A stretch of DNA of 64,000 bases, from NCBI GenBank assembly GCA_932521025.1, contig OW051473.1:4216001-4280000 (forward strand). Reading direction: 5' to 3'. Below, one piece after another: positions 1 to 11,515 of this stretch. Within the stretch, counting starts at the first letter, position 1; each line of letters opens with the position of its first letter. The translations under genes were made by a program, and so were the position numbers. The notes beneath the pieces are model-generated. The model was given only the letters and a program-made list of their open reading frames with translations, was not told the DNA's origin and did no database searches. Origin of the DNA: Oscheius onirici (lineage: Eukaryota > Nematoda > Chromadorea > Rhabditida > Rhabditidae).

Positions 1-835
1 GATCCGGAAATTTCGAGTACATTTATGGTTTTATGGCTTCAATCTCGTGTCTCACCTTGTTTTGTCTGCTCACAATATTTCACCTTCTCCATTTTGCTGA
101 CAAATCAGCCTCCAATCAAAATGCATGGCATTTTCAAACCCCGAGGTGGCTTTCGTTAGGCCGTTTTTCACATTTTTGCACTCCTCTTTCGTGACCAATT
201 TATAGGGTCTTGTTTTCCAATTAGTTGCTACAATCAGGAGATACATTTGATAAAGGTGGCTGTTTTCTCAAGTCTCTGGGACAGTCCCGCATATTAGAAA
301 TGACAATTGAGCGGAAAATGTCGAGCAATAGGAAGAGTTAATTGTTCTCTCCCTCCCGGCCCCTGTCGTGTCCTGGCCATTCTGATGCTTGCAGTCATTT
401 TCGTCCACGCTCTTTCCCATCCTCTCTTGTCAAATTGGAACAGATGTGATCTCGATGTGCTCTCACATGTCGTTGTATTGGCAGCTCGTAATTCTTCTTT
501 GCAGGAAAGAAGCTCGATCCGCCAGTTTCGACAACTCGCATGGCAAGTTGCTCTCATCATGATACAAACAGTGGGTTTTTTAAATTTATTTTCCGATTCG
601 TTTTGCAAATATTTGGAATTAAAATGTCTTTGCCAATAGTTTCAATCATAATTTAAAAGGGCCTTCTCTGTATATGGCCGCCGGTGCAACCTCGCCCCCA
701 CACACCCTCTGATTCTTCCTGTACAAATTGGCTCCGTTCCTAGTGGTCTGTATTCTTTTCAGTCGTATCGCTTCACCTACAGAGTACCTCTTTTTGCAGC
801 TCAAAGGGTGGGAAATCCAATACAAATTATCTCAA
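1..835. other. No supported gene; upstream region
   Basis: I see no exon chain here. Open frames on both strands around 300-640 overlap each other antisense and carry no recognisable motif, so I treat them as chance. The segment is the 5' flank of the KCTD gene and may hold its promoter, but no specific element stands out. Confidence 0.4.
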
Positions 836-1880
836 ATGTCGACAAAACAACTACCTGAGAAGGGGCAGTTTCATATAGGTGAGCAGTATCTCTCGCTTTT
901 TCCCTGTTTATCTGCTCACTGTGGCCTAGAAGTCAGTTGATATGGGAAAACATCTGCTACATTTCCCGTTGTGACGTAAATCAAAATAGAAACTCAATTT
1001 CTCTTAATTAAACACCGTTGCAGTGGCATCGAACGGCTGCGTATCAAGGAAAATGTCAAAGTCAAGCAGTTGGATACATCTTAATGTTGGTGGCAAGGTA
1101 GTGGCAGTTTCTGGTTATATTTTCCCACTTTTTTTTCAGGTATTTATGACCACTCGGCAGACCTTGATCCGTGAGCCACAATCATTTTTTAGTCGTCTCT
1201 GCCTTGATGACGAAGCGCTCCCCAGTGACCAGGTGAATATTCCTCAATTTATGGTCTTCTCAAAAAAGATCCCGTTTGAACCCGATGGTCATTTGTCTTT
1301 TTCAGGATGAGACTGGCGCCTACCTCATCGACCGCGATCCTAAATACTTTGCTCCTGTTTTAAACTGGCTCCGTCACGGAAAATTGGTTCTGGACCATGG
1401 CGTCTCGGAAGAGGGCGTCCTGGAAGAGGCCGAATTCTACAACCTGCCCAATTTGGTGACCATTGTCCAGGAACGCATCGCTGAACGAGAGGAACGTCGT
1501 CGAAAACGTACAGACGATGCCGCAGCAGGGAAAAAAGAGACTGGGGTTTGTGGTCGCATAAGTCATTTCGCAAACAATCCACATTTAGCGACTGAGATCC
1601 GTTTATCGCGTTATGGGATGTGACGGACACGATGAACTGACGGGCACTGTCTCGCAGTTGACCGACGGCTGGAAACTCGTTCAGGTTGCGACCTAGGCCA
1701 TCAAACTTTACCATCTAGACGTTTCAGGTTATGGTAAATGCAAACTATGCAGTGGACCAGTCTCACGAGTTTTTAGTCATTGTGACGCGAGAGTGTCCCG
1801 ATAATGACACTCCAATGGACATATCTCAAGATCGTGCAGGACATATCCAGCAGAGAGCAAGAAGTTTGCATACTTTTTAG
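836..1880 (+). CDS. KCTD2/5/17-type BTB adaptor (Insomniac homologue)
   Basis: Predicted substrate adaptor for a Cullin-3 ubiquitin ligase, cytosolic. Exons 836-878, 1024-1097, 1140-1232, 1306-1545, 1589-1684 and 1728-1880 sum to 699 nt (232 aa) in frame. The T1-type BTB domain starts with WIHLNVGGK and continues through [32 protein letters not shown] and LRHGKLVLD to the [13 protein letters not shown] motif that is near identical across KCTD2/5/17 and fly Insomniac. The C-terminal half keeps [15 protein letters not shown] and the NYA...[10 protein letters not shown] segment. Length matches the family (about 210-260 aa). The first exon (start 836) is inferred from splice phase only; the alternative start is the ATG at 1053. 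Family assignment is firm; the exact paralogue is not. Confidence 0.9.
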
Positions 1881-2867
1881 TTCAATTAGTCTATATAGAA
1901 TGGTTGCAGACAACTAACTACTTTGCTCGTCGAGGGAGAGTTCTTCGTCTGACGACGTTCTGCTTTCTGGTGCTACCAATATTTGTGCTGAGTTCCACAA
2001 TGGACAGACTGTATTCTTTCACGTTTTTTCGCCCTTCCTGTAGATAATCAACAGCTGCTCATCAATAATTTTGCCACTCTTCTCAATCATATAGAATTTA
2101 TAGCAATGTGTACAGTTACAGTACTAGAATTCAATGTACTGTGATCTCCAGAAACCTCGTCCCACTTTTGACCCAATATTTCTTGCACTAATTTTGAAAG
2201 CATACGTGTGATAGATACAGATTTGTGAATATAAACTGCTACTGGTTCCTTTCATTGCATTTGGCGGCACGTGCCCCCCCCCCCCTCCTCGAAATCCGCC
2301 TAACCGAAGAATTTTGAACGGTCTAATAACGAGTAGCGCTATGTTAATCTCCTTCGTAACACCCGAAAAAGTGGTGCTACCAAGACCACCTGTGGAGAAG
2401 CCAAAGAAGACCTGCGGCGCAGAACGATGTGCCTTTATGGGAAAATACTCTGATAAGAGCTAAAATCGGATTGTCCTCGTGTGCAGAAGCATATTTACAA
2501 CAATGAAGCAAAAATCGACAGGAGTCAACGTAAGTAACGGAAAACATATCATTATTCTCAGCAACCATAACTTTTGACGTCAATCTCTCATGGATATATT
2601 CATAGACCGCATCCGGCATTTCCTCGTTGGCATGAGTTTCTTCCGAGGACAAGAGATCACACCAGTGAACATGCATCCCGTTGAAAAGAGAAACTGAGAG
2701 TTTTCGTTTGGATTGACCACAAACTTTCTTAGATGGCCCGTTTTGATCGTTGAGCACGCTGTTCCATACATACACAACGGTAGGCTGTGCACTTATCCTG
2801 GGATCGGATCGGTTGGCTGACCCGATTCGCCTTCCCGCGGGGCGCCAGTCTCGTTCAAGCCAGTAGC
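1881..2867. other. Intergenic; poly-C run and one candidate minus-strand exon
   Basis: Between the KCTD and PAN/TSP1 genes. It contains a run of 12 C at 2274-2285 preceded by a CACGTG at about 2269-2274. On the minus strand an open frame covers 2377-2775 (listed separately). Nothing else is recognised. Confidence 0.4.
2377..2775 (-). CDS. Candidate minus-strand exon, unknown protein
   Basis: An open frame of about 130 codons on the minus strand with balanced composition, including the stretches DAVYEYIHERLTSKVMVAEN and SVTYVDSCRFLLHCC, reads more like coding sequence than most chance frames nearby. It is followed in its own direction by a GCAG|GTCTTC that could be a donor near 2400. No ATG-initiated start, signal peptide or family motif is visible, and I found no convincing partner exons. 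It could be a real exon of an unannotated gene, a decayed transposon fragment, or chance. Confidence 0.22.
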   Translation of the reverse strand: MYVWNSVLNDQNGPSKKVCGQSKRKLSVSLFNGMHVHWCDLLSSEETHANEEMPDAVYEYIHERLTSKVMVAENNDMFSVTYVDSCRFLLHCCKYASAHEDNPILALIRVFSHKGTSFCAAGLLWLLHRWSW

Positions 2868-5364
2868 ATGAGACGAGCCGTCCTCTTACCTCTTATTCTG
2901 ACTACAGCGTTAGCTGGAAAGCCTCTGATCGTCAACAACGGAGGTCAGTTCTACCAGTTCAGTTGTGAGTCAAGGTCGGAGAAAGTAGGCTGCGCCCGCT
3001 AAATTAAGTTGGCATCGTTATGAGTGCTTCAGAACTTATCTTTACATTCTCAGACTGTTAGTCTTCATGTTTATATATTTATAATCCAATGACGAGGAAT
3101 TCGAATTGGAGTTATCAGTGACCACAACTGTCCCTTTCACGAGGCGGCGAATATTAGTCAAGTGTAGACTTTACTAATACAAACCGGCTTTGATCCGAAA
3201 GTATCACGATTCCATGTCCTTCTTTTTGAGTGGCGGAAAATATTGTTCGTATTGCGGTTTTCTGCGCACGCGAACGGCGCAAAATTACCGTTTTCACTTA
3301 ACTGACCCCAAGAACTTTACTTTCAGCCATCTGCGAGAACAAAGCTACGGGATTTTTCGTGATAGACAATGTAGTGCTTTCGACAGCCGATTCGATTGTG
3401 TACAAAGACTATTCTGAAGATGACTGTTTAAGAACATGTGCCCAGAATAGGGTATTTTTGTTTGGAAAACTTTTACAAAAGTATTAGGATCAAATGGGAC
3501 GCTCCATTCTCTGCTCTTCCTTCGTTTATCACCATGAATCTTTCACTTGTACGGTCTACAAGGATAAGAAGGAACCCGAAGGTCAAGCCGAGACGGAAGT
3601 TGCAATTGGAAAGCGGTACTTCGAGAAAGTCTGTCTCAATGGTATTTCTTAAAAGAAACCAATGAGATATCCGTTTTTAGAAGAAGTTCCTATCCATTGT
3701 GCTGATGCACAGTTCCTTCGAGTTGATCACTTTGAACTCATCGGTTATGCCGTCGAAGTTGCTGTCACCAAATCTTTGGACGAATGTCTAGCTCACTGTG
3801 CTTCCAACACTACTTGCAAGGTAAATTTCCCTGAAAACAAGATCAACTTAAGTTTTCAGTCCGCCCTTTACTTCTACGAGGAGAGCGAGTGTATTCTCAA
3901 CACTGAGTCCGCTCTTTCCAAGCCTAACGACTTCAAGCAGGCTCAAGACGACAACAAAGTCATCTATTTCCAGAATGCTTGTGCTGCTCCCAGAATCCAA
4001 GTAGAGCGTATGTTGCCCGACTGTGTTTTTGAGAATATTCCTTCAGCTACTACTCCTGCTCCCAAGAGTGAAGGATCGAACGAACGTGAAGGATCAGCAG
4101 ATGAGACCTCTAGCGAAAAAATGACATCAGCGCCAACCACGACTGAAAAAGCTAAAGAGAGCACTACTGCAAAAAGTTTGTAATAAACTAGTCGATAACC
4201 GATCTTACTTAAGCATCTTCTGGGGATGAAGATGATGAGGAGGAAGAGACCGAAGTGGAAAACGAGGAGAAGGACGAGGAGAAAGAGCCCGAAAACAAGC
4301 TAGAAAAAGTTGAGGCCGATCATGAATCTTTATCAACTTCTGCTACCGAAGAAGGAGACTACGAAGACAACAAGTCCATTGAGGTCGGTAGTTATCTCAA
4401 CGTCCCCATAACATCGTTTCAGGAAGAAGAAGAGGAACTTCGCAAAGAAAAGGAGAACTTGAAGAAACTGACCCAAAAGGCCAGCTACCTAAAGTTTGAA
4501 AAACATCCCCGCAACTTTGCATCCCGAACTTTGAAGGCCTCTGATGACGAGGTCTAGTTTTCCGCCTAATCTGTCTGAACTAGTTTTCCAGGCGGAGGCT
4601 GACAAAGAAGAACACAATGCATCTCATCAGGCCGATGAACAGGACGAGGTAAAAAGTTCCCACAAGAGGCCAGATTAGTATTTCTCAGGTTGAACAGCTT
4701 TCGAAAGAAGATGATGACGAACCAAGCGAAGCTGAAACGAAGCCGTTGAATAAGAAGACGAAGACTTCTAAGAAAACAGTCAAGGAGGTTTCGACTGAAA
4801 ACCTTCCAGAGGAAACTTACGTCAACTACTTCTCAGAGTGGTCCGACTGGACGCCTTGTACAAAGAGCGGTGAACGCCAAATTCGCAGGAGAAAATGCCT
4901 AGATCTGAGAAAGTGTCTCGGAGCTTTGATGCAAGTTCGCAACTGTCCCGCAGTCATTCCTACAATCGCTCGTAAGATTTTTGCCGAGATAAATGTGATA
5001 GCATTTTTCAGCTGAAAGACCTATTGAATCCGTCCGCTCGCTGGTAGCTGTTCCTCCAGTCGATTATGATGATACAGATGTTCGTGATCCCGTGCCGGTG
5101 GTTCGTTCCAATCCCCTAAGTCCTCTCGTGCCCGCCAGCGATGTCAACGCACCTGAAGCTATCTGGAGCGCATGGCAGGGAACATGCCAGGTATAAGAAA
5201 TGGCTTGTCCGGGGGTCAAAACGGAATTAAATTTTTAGCAGTTTGCCTCCGGACAACCTTGCAACGACGGCCAGATGATTGGTTTCGAGTCTCGCGAATG
5301 TGTGGCTAAGGATCCCTCATATTGTGTAGGAACCTTCTTCCGTTATTGCACTCTTGCCTGTTGA
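2868..5364 (+). CDS. Secreted PAN-PAN-acidic-TSP1 protein
   Basis: Extracellular multidomain protein, probably matrix or cuticle associated; role unknown. Eleven exons (2868-2943, 3327-3451, 3488-3641, 3681-3820, 3860-4175, 4214-4383, 4423-4551, 4592-4648, 4689-4971, 5012-5190, 5239-5364) sum to 1755 nt, 584 aa, all in phase. A signal peptide (MRRAVLLPLILTTALAG) opens the protein. Two PAN/apple-like modules follow (about residues 26-118 and 122-215, with spaced Cys such as DDCLRTCAQN and DECLAHCASNTTC). Then comes a Thr/Ser-rich linker, a long Glu/Asp/Lys-rich tract (about 270-435) and a thrombospondin type 1 repeat (WSDWTPC at 440-446, RRRKC). A second, degenerate TSP1-like module follows (IWSAW at 534-538). 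The last exon has two in-frame acceptors, 5238 or 5241. No membrane anchor is seen. Confidence 0.85.
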
Positions 5365-6121
5365 TTTGACTGACAGCTTGTTCTTTTTAATGAAAGCCCC
5401 ATCGCTACGGATATTGTACATGTGCAATTCACCTAATAAAAGAAGCCTTGTTCTCTTGACAAGATTTTTCGGCGTCAGCCTAACACCCAGAGCAACAACA
5501 CATCTTTATCTAGAAGGAAAATACGACAACGCATTTCGTAGATGTGGTCCGATCGACAAATGTTCGAAAAACAGACCATTATAGATGACAAATGTTTAAA
5601 GCGGCTTGCCGCCTCAGAATGACGGAACCTCGTTCTGAAACTACGCAAACAACTTTTTCCTGTCGTGATTGTCATCCGTAATTAATTACCTGAAAGCGAA
5701 GCAAACTATTGTACCTGTAAGTTGTTCATTTTGCCAGAGAGCAGAAGCCTCATTCCGTTCTTGTGTGCTCAGTCGTATCCCGCCCGTCTCTGTCGCCTAT
5801 GACTCTGTCGCTCTCCCGCGTGCCCATACTATCTCGCTTGTTTATGTCTAGGTGACGCGCGCTTCTCTGTAGTATATGCTACCCTTTGAGACCCGCGAGA
5901 CTTGTTTCTGACCTTTTGCGCGTAATCTAGTCGTTATTTCCGAAATCCGGGATCCGCCCACTTTGTAAATCGCATCTTCTTAAACATTTTGTTCCATTTT
6001 GTTTTCCAATTTCCTCAATGCGGCCCCTCCCCTTGTTTTTAAACATAAGACCTTCAGTTTCTCAAACAAACAACTTTCAGTGTTGCATGCCTGGCGTCTT
6101 TCCATAGCATGAGCACACAAG
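5365..6121. other. Intergenic, 3' flank of PAN/TSP1 gene and 5' flank of PDK1
   Basis: No exon chain. A pyrimidine-rich segment with CTGTCGC-type repeats at about 5760-5830 and several C-rich patches precede the PDK1 start and may be promoter sequence. No defined motif is claimed. Confidence 0.4.
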
Positions 6122-9100
6122 ATGGCTGAAAAGGACATCGTCAGTGAGTTTTTATTCATCTCAGTGTCTCCTTCCTCATGATGCAGTCATATCTTAATAT
6201 CGAAACTTTGTCAAAAACTGAAAACAACAGAGGGAGAGCATTAAACAGAGAAGAAATGGCTACTGTAAAGCACTTTTTAAAAACAACAACATTGCTTTTG
6301 TCAAAACCTTTAGCGGGCGATTCATTTCTCCGACACTTTGTCTTGTCTACTTGTCTCCGATGAATGATTGCCGAAAAGTTGAGAAACCCAGCTCTCTGTT
6401 TCATGTTTGTAAGGCGTCGAACAGATGAGCTATTGTTGGTAGTAGCCGGGGCTAGGATGCACTGGTTACAGGCTGGTACCACGCACTTTGTGTGCCCTTG
6501 CAAACGCTTTTCAGTTTGTGCGCCCCTTCGGTATGACAATTGGTTTCTTAAAAAGCTGCGCCCTCTGTTCATTCGTTTTTCTGACATCGGTTATTAAACA
6601 GTCTCTTCAAGATTCATGTTTTAATCGAGAATCGTCATTTTCAGACATTTTCGTCGGCCCATGCCCTAAGCATAACAAACGCCTAAAACCTCCAAAAATG
6701 GAGGAACAGACGAACGGAGAACCGACGTCTAACATCAAGAAGGAGGTATGTCGCGCTAGAAAACACGAAATGTGCTCTTTTCCAAAGTAGAGATTAATGC
6801 GTCTAGTTTTTCTCAAATGATCAGCCATCTTTTTGTTGAACGGCTTCTATTTGACAATTGAAAATCAATTTGTGTTTTCTTAGAGGCGCTGACCATTTTA
6901 TGGAACTTATCACGCGACCATCGGCACATCTTCTCGTTGGCGTCCTGTTTATTTCTTTTGCAAACAACTTTTTCCGATGTTTTGCTCCGCGAAAAGTGAT
7001 ATCGTTATCTGTGAAGCCGGAAGACTTTGTCCCGAAGTACGACGGGACTCGAAGCATTTGCAACACATGTTTCATTGGGGTCAGCTGTGTTTGTTATGCG
7101 CCGTTCCAATCGCAGTACAACACCTTTTTTCCGACCACATCAAGTCGATATTTTGGCAGATTTGAACTAGTGAACTCTAGAAAGCGAATTTGTCCTCGAA
7201 GGTAAAAGACAACATTGACGTCAAGCCGCAGTCCTCCAAAAATCCTATCCCATGCGTCTTATCTACGCGCAAGGAAGTAGCATCCTACTATCGGACCTCA
7301 CAACAAGCGCCAACATAGTCAGACCTTATAATTGGCCTAATTCCCATGTTTGTCGGCAAGGATGTTTTCCTATACACAAATTGTCGATTTCCCTCAACCT
7401 TATTGAGCTCCCCAATGGTATAAACATGTTTGCGCTTCCTCTTGCAGAAAAAAACTGTTGTTTTGAGCGTTCAGTCTCACTTCCGTGCGCACTATTATCG
7501 CAATAAAAACAATGACGGCCGCGCTCTCGAAACCCATATGCCTGAGTTATATTTCTTGTTTACGTTGTTTCTTTCGCAACAACTTGAACATTTTTGAAGC
7601 AAACAATGCGTCAACTGAGCTCTCTGTGTTTACAGTCGTAAACGAAAACAAGTCGATCATGAGTGGGAATGACTCAAACAGCAGATAAACCGCATTCTCC
7701 CGCATTCTTTGCTTAACAGTTGCTTTCTAGGAAATGGTGGAATGCCAAAAAGAGCCCTGCGATAGGGTTACCAGCCAAATTGGAAAATTTGCTCACATCT
7801 ACCTTCAGTCTCCTGGTCCTTCGCAGCTTCACTTTCTCTGCCCGCTGGGAGAAGGATCCTACAGTACTGTAAGTCTTAACAACATTTTCAAATTAGTTTT
7901 GCTCTTAGGTATACCTAGCTCGAGATGCTGCTCAGGGAGATGACTCCATCCCCCGTTACGCTGTCAAAGTCGTTGACAAGATTCACGTCGTCAAGCACGA
8001 TATGGCTCTTCAGACACTCCGAGAGCTCAGGGTTCTCGAGTATTTGAACTATAACAGCACTGGATGTAACTTTATTCCAAAGTTGTTCTGCTTTTTCCAA
8101 GACGATTATTACATGTGTAAGAATGTTTACGAGGAAATAGTCAACCAATCATTTCAGATACGGTCATGAAGGTGTGCGAACGTGGAGAGTTCGGTCAGTT
8201 CTTCCGCAACGGTAAGAAAATGGAGCTCGACATTGCTCGTTTCTACGCCGCCGAAATCCTCTATGCGCTCAATTATATTCACCAGTAAGTATCTACCTTT
8301 TTTATTCTTCAACAATTCCTTCTAGAAATGGTGTTGTGCACCGTGATGTCAAGCCCGAAAACATTCTCCTCACGATGGATGGTCATATTGTTTTGGCCGA
8401 TTTTGGCAGCTGTGGAGTCTTTCGAAACGACACACAACGTATGTCACCAGATGTTGCGAATTCCAGTTTCTTCCTTCAGGTTTGAATATCGGTGTTATCA
8501 TGCACCCTCCTCGTCCTCCGCGTCTTTCCGACTATGTGGACACCGTCGAGGATGAGCACGAAAATGAAGGCGAAGAGGAACAGTTTGAACGAACCCGACG
8601 TTCCACGTTTGTCGGAACAGCTCAGTATGTCAGTCCGGAAATGCTTCGAGGAGATGAAGTCAACGCTTCGTAAGATTTTGTTCACTTCCAATCACGGCAT
8701 ATTTCTAGATGCGATTTGTGGGCTTTCGGCGTCATTCTCTTCCAAATGCTCACCGGAACGACTCCATTCAAAGCTATCAACGACTACCACTTGATGAAGA
8801 AGATCAAAGCCATTGAATACACGTTCCCAGACAACTTTGACCCAGAAGCTAAGGATATTATCACTCATCTATTGGTAAAATTGGAAATGTATGTTGTTAA
8901 GGACTTATTTAGATCCAAGAGCCGGAGAAGAGGTGGACAATGGAAGATCTCAAGAGTCACAGCTTCTTCAAAGGTGTTAATTGGAATACAGTGCAGGAGA
9001 GAGAGCCTCCACCGGCTTACACCTTCATTGAGCCAAAAGTGGACCGAGTGAATGAGCCGAAATACTGGTCGAAGTTGCCTCGAGGATACAGCGAGCAGAT

Positions 9101-10063
9101 TGCTGCCAACTTGATCAACAACCAGCTGCGTCACTCTGCGGAGAATTCCATGGATTTGATCCTGGAGCCACAGTACGCAAAATGTCAAACTCTATTTTTC
9201 ATTATTTTAGCTTCCAACAAACTACGTTCGATTTCTCGGACGACGTTGATGCTCCTGACGATTGCGTCGGATCGGAAGCTATGCAAAACCTTATCAAGAA
9301 AACCAGAGAAGCAAGGCAGCAGAAGGAGAAACTACTGAACCAGGCCAACGAAAACAAGTTCCATCAGTTCTGCGATGGAAAGCTTATTCTGAAGCAGGGC
9401 GTGCTGGAAAAGAAGAAAGGAATGTTCTTCCGAAGCAGGATGTTCATCCTGACTGAGGTGAGTGGGGTCAAAATGGAAAAGAGAGGCTAAGTAAGCTGTG
9501 GAAGACGGCGAGAATCGATACAGCAAGGGCTAATTACTAGAGGCTAAAAGGTTGCAAATGAAAGTAAAAGAGCGTCGATTGATCGTGATATTTCAGGGTC
9601 CCCGCCTCTTCTACGTCAGACGAGAAAATATGGAATTCAAAGGAGAAGTTCCTTTCTCTCCCCACCTTACATGTGAAGTTCGCGACTTTCGAGTTTTCTA
9701 CATTCACACGGTACGGCTTTGTCTTGTTTCAGTGAAACTCTCTCCTTTTAGCCTCGTCGAGTTTACTACATCTACGATCCGGACAGCAAGGCTCTAGAAT
9801 GGTCTAAGGCCATCATGGACGTGAGTCTAACAAGTCAAGGCTGAACTAATCCCTTCTTTAAGTGCAAACGTCGGTACGAAGAACGTCTGCAAGAAATGTG
9901 GACTGAGGCTGTCGAGAGAAAAATTTGGCCAGCTGTCGACATTGACAAAAAGAAGCTTCGAGCCACTGAAAAGGAACGTCTCAAAGCCCTGAAAAAGGCT
10001 AATCGCTCTGCCAATGGAAAATCCTACATCAACCGAGTGTTGGAGTTTTTCCGCGTCGCTTAG
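6122..10063 (+). CDS. pdk-1: 3-phosphoinositide-dependent protein kinase 1
   Basis: Master AGC kinase kinase that phosphorylates the activation loop of AKT, SGK and S6K downstream of PI3K/insulin signalling; cytosol and plasma membrane. Exons 6122-6143, 6645-6745, 7731-7868, 7909-8116, 8158-8284, 8326-8438, 8480-8669, 8709-8874, 8913-9172, 9211-9457, 9597-9710, 9752-9820 and 9863-10063 give 651 aa. Visible are the Gly loop GEGSYSTV (81-88), VAIK-type Lys107, alphaC Glu126, HRDVKPEN (Asp206), DFG (224-226), [10 protein letters not shown] (281-290), and a C-terminal PH domain (about 490-600) with [15 protein letters not shown]. Compared with vertebrate PDK1 the DFG-to-activation-site segment is about 35 residues longer, Pro-rich then acidic, and Thr279 stands where human PDK1 has Ser241. 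The first two exons span introns of 501 and 985 nt; an ATG at 7734 is a possible alternative start. Confidence 0.95.
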
Positions 10064-10903
10064 GTCAAACCCCGTACTATCCGCTAGCCTTACATTACTT
10101 CACTTCAAGTGGCACTGTGCATAAGCAATACTTTTAATCACATGCAATCGAGGCACGATCTCGCTACAGTTTCCCCACTGTCATATACGTAGTATTTATT
10201 TGTTACCTGTATAGTTCTTCCCCTTCTACTTTCCCTCCTTCCCGGTGTCCCAACACAGAGACAGCTTTCGCTCCACTCCTTTACGTTGCCTTAGCAATTT
10301 TACAATTTGTGTCATCCAACGTCTATCTCTTTTGTGTTTTAAGCCACGTCATCAGGATGAGAAGAGGCCATATCGTTCACATTGAATCATGTTGAACAAG
10401 CTATGTAGTTTTAGTTTCTGCCAAGATAACGAGTTTTCATGCAAATAAAATGTGTACTTTCTGTTTTTTTTTCATTTTTAAGGAAAAGGAACAGGGTCTT
10501 TACAATTCGCATCAAAATTAATCCAGATTTTACTCAGAAAAGTTTTCTTTTTTCTTTGAAACCATTTTCTGCAGATTGACGTCTTTTTGGATTACGGTAG
10601 GCACCAGCGACGCTCGCTACATCCGCGAGGCGCTACGTCCGAGGGCCTTTAACTGCGTATCCTCCAATCATGTGATACTCAGTGCGGGAGTTTTTCGATT
10701 CAAACCAACAGTTCCAATCACCGAAGATATCTTATTCCTTGTTTCGCTCCCTCTCATAATCGTGGTTGCTGATCCGAATTCCCCTCTTTTGGTCTTTTCT
10801 TCGTGTTATCGATCTCCGCATCCTGAAATAACCAGGTTTTAGGGCGACCGCAGCATCGTCTTCCTTACAAATACAAAGCATTTGTTTGATCTCGCTGGAC
10901 AGA
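10064..10903. other. PDK1 3' UTR and promoter of the PAH gene
   Basis: No coding exon. The first 390 nt are the likely PDK1 3' UTR, ending at the AATAAA at 10444-10449. The remainder, with AT-rich stretches, is the upstream region of the PAH-domain gene. Confidence 0.5.
10444..10449 (+). terminator. Polyadenylation signal, PDK1
   Basis: Canonical AATAAA 381 nt after the PDK1 stop codon, followed by a T-rich tract. Placement fits the PDK1 mRNA 3' end. Confidence 0.6.
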
Positions 10904-11515
10904 ATGGTTTTCGAGGAATCCACCAACAACCGTGTTCGACCGGCTCTTCCTGCAAATGCTGGGGTAAGTTTCAAATACTTTGAATTCGAATATTTTCAAC
11001 TTGATAAAACTTCTAAATTTTGATTCATATTCTTCAGGCTAAGTGGGCTGAGGCCACTAGCTTTATCCGTGACGTTCGCAGTGCTTACTCCCAGGATCCG
11101 TCTCCTAACAACTATGAAAAGTTCCTCATTGTGCTGAAGGAGTTCAAGAAAGCTCAGTACGTCTTAGCAAATCATACATTTCTAATTTTTCTTCCAGTTT
11201 GCCTCTCGCTGAATGTTTCAAGCTGATTGCCGGTCTCTTCAAGCACAATCCTCATCTCATTCCGGCTTTCAATGTATTCGCCCCGGCTGGATGGCGTTTG
11301 GAGTATCAGAACGGACATGCTTACATTTACAATAATGCCGAAGTTGAGGAGGTAAGAAATGTCTGAATTTTAATTATATTTATCAGGTTCCTGAGAATAT
11401 CGTGGAGACCTACAACTACATCTTCGAGCGTGGAGACGGTGGATTGGGTGGAGAGGGCGGATTCTCATCTGCTGCTCAAGTCGTCCCCAACAACAACGAC
11501 GAGAATTCTGTTTAG
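10904..11515 (+). CDS. Small single-PAH-domain protein (SIN3-type fold)
   Basis: Exons 10904-10963, 11038-11156, 11198-11351 and 11387-11515 give 153 aa. Residues about 20-85 fit a paired amphipathic helix (PAH): NNYEKFLIVLKEFKKA, LAECFKLIAGLFKHNPHLI, then AFNVFAPAGW, matching the YxxFLxxLxxF...LFxxxPxLLxxFNxFLP pattern of SIN3 PAH repeats. SIN3 itself carries several PAH repeats and is over 1000 aa, so this is a stand-alone module that could bind repressor-type amphipathic helices; that function is inference. A Gly-rich tail (GDGGLGGEGG) follows. The ATG lies one base after a CAG acceptor (10902), consistent with trans-splicing. It lies between PDK1 and the SNARE gene on the same strand. Confidence 0.75.

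Noticed and set aside
294-639. Overlapping open frames on both strands
   Set aside because: They are antisense to each other over the same bases, lack motifs and have no splice partners; chance frames.
1023-1055. GTG at 1023 as the KCTD start
   Set aside because: The base belongs to a CAG acceptor ending at 1023; a spliced upstream exon or the ATG at 1053 explains the data better.
2274-2285. C run as a third copy of the poly-C/poly-G hairpin family
   Set aside because: No paired G run and no flanking sequence shared with the elements at 36.2 and 60.9 kb.
6156-6587. 143-codon minus-strand frame
   Set aside because: Lies in PDK1 intron 1, composition irregular, no motif or splice partners.
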